64,000 nucleotides of DNA from SCTD01 sp963781675 (GTDB lineage: Bacteria; Actinomycetota; Actinomycetes; Mycobacteriales; SCTD01), in contig CAWAGF010000002.1 in NCBI GenBank assembly GCA_963781675.1, positions 423,668 through 487,667 on the forward strand. Reading direction: 5' to 3'. A program made the translations under genes and the position numbers. Each line of letters starts with the position of its first letter. Position 1 is the stretch's first letter. Under the pieces are notes generated by a model. That model ran no database searches. It was not told the origin of the DNA and saw nothing but the letters and a program-made list of their open reading frames with translations. Shown here in pieces: positions 58,572 through 64,000 of this stretch.

Positions 58572-59206
58572 CAGGCACCCGCCCCCGAGGCCACCGGCGC
58601 CGCGGGCGCCGACATGCCGGCCGCACGGGCACGCAGCATGGCGGCCGGGGCCACCTGCTCGAGGGTCAGGCCGCGGCGCGCCGCGATCTCCTCGGGACGG
58701 ACCAGGCCCTGCAGGGCCGCGACCGTGGCGTGCACGATGTTGATCGGGTTGCTCGAGCCGAGGCTCTTGCTGAGCACGTCGTGGATGCCGGCGCACTCGA
58801 GCACGGCGCGCACCGGGCCACCGGCGATGACGCCGGTACCGGGGCTGGCCGGCTTGAGCAGCACGACACCGGCAGCCGCCTCGCCCTGGATCGGGTGCGG
58901 GATGGTCGCGCCGATGCGCGGCACGCGGAAGAAGTGCTTCTTGGCCTCCTCCACGCCCTTGGCGATGGCGGCCGGCACCTCCTTGGCCTTGCCGTAGCCG
59001 ACGCCGACCTGGCCGTCGCCGTCGCCGACGACGACGAGCGCGGTGAAGCTGAAGCGGCGGCCGCCCTTGACGACCTTGGCGACGCGGTTGATCGCGACGA
59101 CCCGCTCGATGTGGTTGCTCTTCTCGGCGCCGCCACGGCCGCCACGGCCGCCGTCGCGGTCACGACCGCCCTGGCCGCCGGCGCCCGAGCGCTGGGGTCC
59201 TGGCAT
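58571..59206 (-). CDS. rpsE: 30S ribosomal protein S5
   Basis: A 211-aa S5. A Gly/Arg-rich N-terminal extension (GAGGQGGRDRDGGRGGRGG) precedes the core (HIERVVAINRVAKVVKGGRR; GVGYGKAKEVPAAIAKGVEE; PASPGTGVIAGGPVRAVLE). Two products of the spc operon flank it. The 52-nt gap to rplR holds no gene. Confidence 0.98.
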   Translation of the reverse strand: MPGPQRSGAGGQGGRDRDGGRGGRGGAEKSNHIERVVAINRVAKVVKGGRRFSFTALVVVGDGDGQVGVGYGKAKEVPAAIAKGVEEAKKHFFRVPRIGATIPHPIQGEAAAGVVLLKPASPGTGVIAGGPVRAVLECAGIHDVLSKSLGSSNPINIVHATVAALQGLVRPEEIAARRGLTLEQVAPAAMLRARAAGMSAPAAPVASGAGA

Positions 59207-59258
59207 CAGAAGTTCCTCGTCTCAGTGGGGTGCGTCGTGTGCGGGGCTGTGCTGGCCA

Positions 59259-59630
59259 TCAGAACTCCAGGCCGTTCTCGCGGGCGCCGTCGGCCAGGGC
59301 CGCGATGCGGCCGTGGTACTTGTTGCCGCCGCGGTCGAACACGACCGAGGAGATGCCCTTGTCCTTGGCGCGGGCCGCCACGAGGGCGCCCACCTGACGG
59401 GCCTGCGCGCTCTTGTCGGCCTCGGAGCGGCCGTTGCGCAGGTCCGCCTCGAGGGTCGAGGCGCTGGCCAGGGTGTGGCCGGCAGCGTCGTCCACGACCT
59501 GCGCGGTGATGTGCCGCGAGGAGCGGGTGACCACCAGGCGCGGGCGCACCGAGGTGCCCGTGACGCGCTTGCGGACGCGGAAGTGGCGCCGAGCCTTGCC
59601 GATGCGCCGCAGCGCGGAGATGTTCGCCAT
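59259..59630 (-). CDS. rplR: 50S ribosomal protein L18
   Basis: A 123-aa L18 with RRIGKARRHFRVRKRVTGT, RPRLVVTRSSRHITAQVVDD and VVFDRGGNKYHGRIAALADG. It binds 5S rRNA. ATG 59630 overlaps the rplF stop (TGATG) and is preferred to the GTG one codon earlier. Confidence 0.98.
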   Translation of the reverse strand: MANISALRRIGKARRHFRVRKRVTGTSVRPRLVVTRSSRHITAQVVDDAAGHTLASASTLEADLRNGRSEADKSAQARQVGALVAARAKDKGISSVVFDRGGNKYHGRIAALADGARENGLEF

Positions 59631-60169
59631 CACTTACCCGTCTTCCCGACCTTGAGCTTGATCTGCTCGCCCTCGTAGCGGACGCCCTTGCCCTTGTACG
59701 GGTCGGGCTTGCGGAGCTTGCGGATGTTGGCGGCGACCTCGCCGACCTTCTGCTTGTCGATGCCGCGCACCACGAACTTCGTGGGGCTCTGCACCTCGAA
59801 GCTGATGCCGTCCGGGGCCGCGACGGGCACCGGGTGGCTGAAGCCGAGCGCGAACTCGAGGTCCGTGCCCTTGGCCGCGACGCGGTAGCCGACGCCGCGG
59901 ATCTCCATCGCCTTGGCGTAGCCGTCCGTGACGCCGGTGACCATGTTGGCCACCAGGCTCCGGGTCAGGCCGTGCAGGCTGCGGGACTCGCGCTCGTCGT
60001 CCGGGCGGACGACCTGCAGGGTGCCGTCCTCGGCGCGCTCGACCGTGATCGGGGCGGGGACGGTGTGCGAGAGGGTGCCCTTGGGGCCCTTCACCGTGAC
60101 GTGCTGGCCGTCGAGCGTGACGTCGACGCCGGCGGGCACGGGGATGGGCAGGCGACCGATGCGGGACAT
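59630..60169 (-). CDS. rplF: 50S ribosomal protein L6
   Basis: A 179-aa L6: SRIGRLPIPVPAGVDVTLDG, VKGPKGTLSHTVP, GYRVAAKGTDLEFALGFSHP and KPDPYKGKGVRYEGE. It lies 9 nt after rpsH. Confidence 0.98.
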   Translation of the reverse strand: MSRIGRLPIPVPAGVDVTLDGQHVTVKGPKGTLSHTVPAPITVERAEDGTLQVVRPDDERESRSLHGLTRSLVANMVTGVTDGYAKAMEIRGVGYRVAAKGTDLEFALGFSHPVPVAAPDGISFEVQSPTKFVVRGIDKQKVGEVAANIRKLRKPDPYKGKGVRYEGEQIKLKVGKTGK

Positions 60170-60178
60170 GCGGGCCTC

Positions 60179-60577
60179 CTAGTAGACGTAGGCGAGGACT
60201 TCTCCGCCTACGCCCTTCTTGTTCGCCTGGCGGTCGGTGAGCAGACCGGAGGACGTCGAGATGATCGCGACGCCGAGCCCGCCGAGGACCTTGGGCAGCT
60301 GGCCGGCCTTGGCGTACACGCGCAGGCCGGGCTTGGACACCCGGCGCACGCCGGCGATGGAGCGCTCGCGGTTGGGGCCGTACTTGAGGTCGATGGAGAG
60401 GACCTTGCCCTTCTCCCCGTCCTCGACGGTCCAGCCGGCGATGTAGCCCTCCTGCTGGAGGATCTCGGCGATGTGCGTCTTGATCTTGCTCGACGGCATG
60501 GAGACGCGGTCGTGGTACGCCGAGTTGGCGTTGCGCACGCGGGTCAGCATGTCGGCGATCGGGTCGGTCATGGTCAT
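60179..60577 (-). CDS. rpsH: 30S ribosomal protein S8
   Basis: A 132-aa S8 starting MTMTDPIADMLTRVRNANSA, as is typical in Actinobacteria, with VSMPSSKIKTHIAEILQQEG and the C-terminal ISTSSGLLTDRQANKKGVGG. S8 is the translational repressor of the spc operon in other bacteria. Confidence 0.98.
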   Translation of the reverse strand: MTMTDPIADMLTRVRNANSAYHDRVSMPSSKIKTHIAEILQQEGYIAGWTVEDGEKGKVLSIDLKYGPNRERSIAGVRRVSKPGLRVYAKAGQLPKVLGGLGVAIISTSSGLLTDRQANKKGVGGEVLAYVY

Positions 60578-60621
60578 GAGCTGCTCATTCCGTTGGCCTT
60601 GTGGCCTTTCCCGCCGTGGTC

Positions 60622-60638
60622 CCCCCGCGATGCGGGGG
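60622..60638 (-). other. Hairpin between rpsN and rpsH
   Basis: CCCCCGC-3-GCGGGGG forms a 7-bp stem in the 81-nt gap (60578-60658). In other bacteria S8 represses its operon near rplE/rpsN, but this hairpin does not obviously mimic the S8 site. Confidence 0.4.
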
Positions 60639-60658
60639 CCTGCGACGAAGAGGGGGGA

Positions 60659-60844
60659 CTACCAGGAGGACTTGGTGACACCGGGGAGCTGGCCGGCGTG
60701 GGCCATCTCCCGCACGCAGATGCGGCACAGGCCGAACGCGCGGAACACCGCCCGGGGGCGGCCGCAGCGGTTGCAGCGGGTGTAGCCGCGGACGGCGTAC
60801 TTGGGCTTCTTGGCGGCCTTCTGGACCAGGGCCTTCTTGGCCAT
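60659..60844 (-). CDS. rpsN: 30S ribosomal protein S14, zinc type
   Basis: A 61-aa type Z S14: MAKKALVQKAAKKPKYAVRG, then YTRCNRCGRPRAVF and RAFGLCRICVREMAHAGQLP. The CxxC...CxxC zinc knuckle is intact. Actinobacteria often keep a zinc-free copy elsewhere for zinc starvation; none is in this window. Confidence 0.97.
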   Translation of the reverse strand: MAKKALVQKAAKKPKYAVRGYTRCNRCGRPRAVFRAFGLCRICVREMAHAGQLPGVTKSSW

Positions 60845-60846
60845 TC

Positions 60847-61434
60847 CTAGCTCTCCTTGAACGGGAAGCCGAGCGCCCGCAGCAGCGCGCGGCCCTCGTC
60901 GTCGTTGGCCGCCGTGGTGACGACCGTGATGTCCATGCCTCGCGTGCGGTCGACCTTGTCGATGTCGATCTCGTGGAACATCGACTGCTCGGTCAGGCCG
61001 AACGTGTAGTTGCCGTTGCCGTCGAACTGCTTGGGCGACAGGCCGCGGAAGTCGCGGATGCGGGGCAGCGCGATCGACACCAGACGGTCGAGGAACTCCC
61101 ACATGCGGTCGCCGCGCAGGGTGACCTTCGCGCCGATCGGCATGCCCTCGCGCAGCTTGAACTGGGCGATCGACTTGGTGGCCTTGCGGACCTGGGGCTT
61201 CTGGCCGGTGATGGCCGTCAGGTCGCGCAGCGCGCCGTCGATGAGCTTGGAGTCCTTGGCGGCGTCGCCGACACCCATGTTCACGACGACCTTGACGACG
61301 CCGGGGACCTGCATGGGGTTGGAGAAGGAGAACTGCTCGGTCAGCGCCGGCTTGATCTCCGCGCGGTAGCGCGCCTTGAGGCGCGGCACCTCGCGCACCG
61401 GGGTGCCGGTGCTCGTCTCGTCAGTGGTCGTCAT
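60847..61434 (-). CDS. rplE: 50S ribosomal protein L5
   Basis: A 195-aa L5 with PRLKARYRAEIKPALTEQF, VPGVVKVVVNMGVGDAAKDS, GQKPQVRKATKSIAQFKLRE, GAKVTLRGDRMWEFLDRLV and RGMDITVVTTAANDDEGRAL. It binds 5S rRNA. Its first base overlaps the rplX stop (TGATG). Confidence 0.98.
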   Translation of the reverse strand: MTTTDETSTGTPVREVPRLKARYRAEIKPALTEQFSFSNPMQVPGVVKVVVNMGVGDAAKDSKLIDGALRDLTAITGQKPQVRKATKSIAQFKLREGMPIGAKVTLRGDRMWEFLDRLVSIALPRIRDFRGLSPKQFDGNGNYTFGLTEQSMFHEIDIDKVDRTRGMDITVVTTAANDDEGRALLRALGFPFKES

Positions 61435-61775
61435 CAGATGTCTCCGTTGCAGCGCTTGCAGACGCGGACGCTGTGGGTCTTGCCGGCCTCGTCGGCGTCG
61501 CTGCGGCGGTGGCCGATGCGGGTCGCCTTGCCGCAGTTGACGCAGACGACCTGGACGTTGGACACGTGCACGGGCGCCTCGGTCGTCACGATGCCGCCCT
61601 GCTGGGAGCCGCGCGCCGACTGGGTCACCTTGGTGTGCTTCTTGATGCGGTTGACGCCCTCGACCAGCACGCGCTGGGTGTCGGGGCTCGCGGAGATGAC
61701 CCGGCCCTTGAGGCCGCGGTCCTTGCCGCTGACCACGAGGACGGTGTCGCCCTTCTTCACGAACAGGCCTGCCAT
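61434..61775 (-). CDS. rplX: 50S ribosomal protein L24
   Basis: A 113-aa L24 with the KOW motif (VKKGDTVLVVSGKDRGLKGR) and a C-terminal CVNCGKATRIGHRRSDADEA and VCKRCNGDI. The two CxxC pairs suggest zinc binding. Confidence 0.98.
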   Translation of the reverse strand: MAGLFVKKGDTVLVVSGKDRGLKGRVISASPDTQRVLVEGVNRIKKHTKVTQSARGSQQGGIVTTEAPVHVSNVQVVCVNCGKATRIGHRRSDADEAGKTHSVRVCKRCNGDI

Positions 61776-61777
61776 GG

Positions 61778-62146
61778 CTACAGCACCTCCGGTGCGAGCG
61801 AGATGATCTTCATGAAGCGCTTGTCGCGCAGCTCGCGGCCGACCGGGCCGAAGATGCGGGTGCCACGCGGGTCCCCGCCGTCCTTGATGAGGACCGCGGC
61901 GTTCTCGTCGAAGCGGATGTAGGAGCCGTCGGGACGGCGCCGCTCCTTGACGGTCCGGACGATGACGGCCTTGACGACGTCGCCCTTCTTGACGCCGGCG
62001 CCCGGGAGCGCGTCCTTCACGGTGCCCACGATGATGTCGCCGATGCCGGCGTAGCGCCGACCCGAGCCGCCGAGGACGCGGATGCAGAGGATCTCCTTGG
62101 CACCCGTGTTGTCGGCGACGCGCAGTCGCGACTCCTGCTGGATCAC
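61778..62146 (-). CDS. rplN: 50S ribosomal protein L14
   Basis: A 122-aa L14: MIQQESRLRVADNTGAKEIL, CIRVLGGSGRRYAGIGDIIV, VVKAVIVRTVKERRRPDGSY and GTRIFGPVGRELRDKRFMKI. It lies 2 nt upstream of rplX. Confidence 0.98.
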   Translation of the reverse strand: MIQQESRLRVADNTGAKEILCIRVLGGSGRRYAGIGDIIVGTVKDALPGAGVKKGDVVKAVIVRTVKERRRPDGSYIRFDENAAVLIKDGGDPRGTRIFGPVGRELRDKRFMKIISLAPEVL

Positions 62147-62202
62147 TTCGTCTCCTGGTGTGAACCCCGTATCCCGGTGAGGGGACGCGGGCTCTCGATG
62201 GC

Positions 62203-62218
62203 CCGGCGTGTGCGCCGG
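62203..62218 (-). other. Small hairpin between rpsQ and rplN
   Basis: CCGGCG-4-CGCCGG forms a 6-bp stem in the 94-nt gap (62147-62240), which has no gene. Confidence 0.35.
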
Positions 62219-62240
62219 ACCAGGGTGGTCCTGGGTGCTG

Positions 62241-62540
62241 CTACTTGGCCTTCTCGAGGATCTCGACGACGCGCCAGCGCTTGGTCGCCGACAGCGGACG
62301 GGTCTCCATCAGCAGGACCCGGTCGCCGACGCCGCAGCTGTTCTGCTCGTCGTGCGCCTTGAGCTTGTTGGTCCGGCGCAGCGTCTTCTTGTAGAGCGGG
62401 TGCTGCACGCGGTCCTCGACGGCGACGACGACGGTCTTGTCCATCTTGTCGCTGACGACGAGGCCCTCGCGGGTCTTGCGGAAGCCCCGACCCTCAACCG
62501 CGGTCGTGCTCTCGGTAGTCCCGTGCTGGATCTCGGTCAT
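62241..62540 (-). CDS. rpsQ: 30S ribosomal protein S17
   Basis: A 99-aa S17 with a Thr/Glu-rich N-terminal extension, then GFRKTREGLVVSDKMDKTVV, VAVEDRVQHPLYKKTLRRTN and CGVGDRVLLMETRPLSATKR. ATG overlaps the rpmC stop (ATGA). Confidence 0.98.
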   Translation of the reverse strand: MTEIQHGTTESTTAVEGRGFRKTREGLVVSDKMDKTVVVAVEDRVQHPLYKKTLRRTNKLKAHDEQNSCGVGDRVLLMETRPLSATKRWRVVEILEKAK

Positions 62541-62773
62541 GCTGCGCCGTCCTGGTTGGTCGTCTCACGGACGATGCCGAGCTCGCGCTCGCGCATGACC
62601 GTGTAGATGCGGGCGATGTCGCGGCGCACGTGGTGCAGCCGGCGGTTGTTGTCGAGCTGGCCCGTCGCGACCTGGAAGCGCAGGTTGAACAGCTCCTCCT
62701 TGGACTCCGCGAGCCGGGTGACCAGCTCGTCGTCGTTCAGGTCGCGGATCTCGGCCGCAGTGGTCTCGGCCAT
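62537..62773 (-). CDS. rpmC: 50S ribosomal protein L29
   Basis: A 78-aa helical protein: EIRDLNDDELVTRLAESKEE, LFNLRFQVATGQLDNNRRLH and HVRRDIARIYTVMRERELGI. It lies at the tunnel exit beside L23. Its start overlaps the rplP stop by one base. Confidence 0.98.
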   Translation of the reverse strand: MAETTAAEIRDLNDDELVTRLAESKEELFNLRFQVATGQLDNNRRLHHVRRDIARIYTVMRERELGIVRETTNQDGAA

Positions 62774-63189
62774 CAGTCACCCACCTCACGCGTGATGAAG
62801 CGGCACTTCATCGGCAGCTTGTGCATGGCACGGCGCATGGCCTCGCGGGCCAGCGGCTCCGGCGGACCGGCGAGCTCGAAGAGCACGCGACCCGGCTTGA
62901 TGTTGGCGACCCACCACTCGGGCGAGCCCTTGCCGGAGCCCATGCGGGTCTCGGCCGGCTTCTTGGTCAGCGGGCGGTCCGGGTAGACGTTGATCCAGAC
63001 CTTCCCGCCACGGCGGATGTGGCGGGTCATCGCGATACGGGCCGACTCGATCTGCCGGTTCGTCAGGTACGCCGGCTCGAGGGCCTGGATGCCGTACTCG
63101 CCGAACGCCAGCTGCGTGCCGCCCTTGGACGCGCCGGAGCGGTCCGGGTGGTGCTGCTTGCGGTGCTTGACCCTGCGGGGGATCAGCAT
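62773..63189 (-). CDS. rplP: 50S ribosomal protein L16
   Basis: A 138-aa L16: MLIPRRVKHRKQHHPDRSGA, SKGGTQLAFGEYGIQALEPA, YLTNRQIESARIAMTRHIRR and KPAETRMGSGKGSPEWWVAN. It helps place the A-site tRNA. It starts 2 nt after the frame-corrected rpsC stop. Confidence 0.98.
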   Translation of the reverse strand: MLIPRRVKHRKQHHPDRSGASKGGTQLAFGEYGIQALEPAYLTNRQIESARIAMTRHIRRGGKVWINVYPDRPLTKKPAETRMGSGKGSPEWWVANIKPGRVLFELAGPPEPLAREAMRRAMHKLPMKCRFITREVGD

Positions 63190-63191
63190 GG

Positions 63192-64000
63192 TCAGGCCTC
63201 CGTCTCTGTGGTCGTCTCGGGAGCGGGCGGGGTGTCCGTGGTGTTCGCGGTCTCCGGGGCGTGCGCCTCGGTGACGGCGGCCTGGTCGCTGGCGACCTGC
63301 GGGCTGGCGGCGGGGCCGCCCTCGGACTCGGAGCTGTTGACCTCGGTCAGCGGGACCGCGGGGGTCTCGGCGACGTCGGGGTGCGCTCGGCCGGGGCGTT
63401 CGCCAGCACGGGGTCGGCGGTCGGCAGGACGACGTCGCCGTCGACCTGGTCCCCGCTGACGCCGGTCTCGGCCTGACGGCCGGCGTCGGTGCCGCCGGCG
63501 GTCGTGCCGGTGCTGCCGGAGCGCGGGCCGCGGCGGGCCGGGCGGTCGCGGCGCATCTGGCGCTGCTCGGCCTCCTGCTGCTCCCGCTCGACGCGGCTCT
63601 GGACGACGTCGCCCTTGTAGATCCAGACCTTCACGCCGATGCGGCCGAAGGTGGTCTTGGCCTCGTAGATGCCGTAGTCGATGTTCGCGCGCAGGGTGTG
63701 CAGCGGGACACGGCCCTCGCGGTAGAACTCGGAGCGGCTCATCTCCGCACCGCCGAGGCGGCCGGCGCACTGCACGCGGATGCCCTTGACGCCCGGGTTC
63801 TTCATCGCGGACTGCATCGACTTGCGCATCGCGCGGCGGAAGCTGACGCGGCTGGAGAGCTGCTCGGCCACGCCCTGCGCGACGAGCTGCGCGTCGGACT
63901 CGGGGTTCTTGACCTCGAGGATGTTGAGCTGGACCTGCTTGCCGGTCAGCTTCTCGAGGTCGCCGCGGATGCGGTCGGCCTCGGCGCCGCGGCGGCCGAT
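63192..64000 (-). CDS. rpsC: 30S ribosomal protein S3, partial and frame-broken in its tail
   Basis: The 5' end is outside the window. The visible core has the KH domain (IGRRGAEADRIRGDLEKLTG) and the C-domain (VQCAGRLGGAEMSRSEFYRE; GRVPLHTLRANIDYGIYEAK; FGRIGVKVWIYKGDVV). A long tail follows (GGTDAGRQAETGVSGDQVDG ...). As written, the frame stops at 63347. A one-base loss near 63380-63390 would join it to a second frame (PDVAETPAVPLTEVNSSESE ... TTTETEA) ending at 63192, 2 nt before rplP. The corrected acidic tail is about 110 residues, much longer than in Escherichia coli S3. Confidence 0.93.
   Translation of the reverse strand, partial: RPPRRRGRPHPRRPREADRQAGPAQHPRGQEPRVRRAARRAGRGRAALQPRQLPPRDAQVDAVRDEEPGRQGHPRAVRRPPRRCGDEPLRVLPRGPCPAAHPAREHRLRHLRGQDHLRPHRREGLDLQGRRRPEPRRAGAAGGRAAPDAPRPPGPPRPALRQHRHDRRRHRRRPSGRDRRQRGPGRRRRRPADRRPRAGERPGRAHPDVAETPAVPLTEVNSSESEGGPAASPQVASDQAAVTEAHAPETANTTDTPPAPETTTETEA

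Overview
The window is a contiguous piece of a very GC-rich actinobacterial chromosome. It carries a guaA/guaB3/guaB, SigD, WhiB, groESL and tsaD/rimI/tsaB neighbourhood like that of Mycobacterium and Streptomyces, a zinc-type rpsN, a HrcA/CIRCE operator on groES, F420-type and WhiB proteins, and many GTG starts. BldM-type and WhiD-type regulators point to a developing or sporulating lineage that is neither Mycobacterium nor Streptomyces; genus not determined. I recognised no tRNA, rRNA, CRISPR array, transposase or attachment site. Layout: 1-7031 holds exported proteins (sialidase-like, subtilisin, lipoprotein, a Cys-framed repeat protein) around guaA. 7132-15645 is a regulatory block: guaB3, guaB, a DUF5319 gene, an operon of degenerate histidine kinase, BldM-like regulator, SigD/ShbA sigma factor and RsdA-like anti-sigma factor, a helical-repeat protein, a MerR-B12 photoreceptor-like regulator, and divergent whiD. 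15759-18522 holds an M15 peptidase lipoprotein and a broken FAD oxidoreductase. 18665-24434 carries groESL, a cation exchanger and the tRNA t6A genes tsaD, rimI and tsaB. 24536-33261 is an intruding block: an HD-GYP protein, an acyl-CoA ligase and a complete branched-chain amino-acid-type (Liv) ABC transporter. 33373-40332 returns to housekeeping: tsaE, a family-4 uracil-DNA glycosylase, a hydrolase, alr read in frame with nnr, acpS and glmS. 40355-49699 is mixed (SGNH and HAD hydrolases, pepN, nitroreductase, glmM, rpsI-rplM, GNAT, ABC-F, yceI). 49704-64000 is the spc/alpha ribosomal-protein cluster from truA back to a partial rpsC, with secY, adk, map, infA and rpoA. The most striking signal is the 188-bp gap between the MerR-B12 gene and whiD. 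It holds four TGAAC units repeated exactly every 11 bp, plus a TGAACCGGTTCA palindrome, lying over the predicted whiD promoter. The MerR-B12 protein has the Wx9EH and ExH motifs of CarH/LitR photoreceptors, and CarH is known to bind tandem 11-bp repeats. The window therefore suggests a B12-dependent light switch on a developmental WhiB gene (inference). A second unusual item is a histidine-kinase-like protein that keeps its H-box but has lost its ATP-binding boxes and is translationally coupled to BldM. Many genes have a TANNNT box 6-8 nt before the start codon, which implies leaderless transcripts and settles several start choices. At least five genes (4265, 17001, 31950, 41589, 63192) are broken by single-base frame changes, which looks more like assembly error than decay. 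Start sites and fusions near such places should be read with that in mind.
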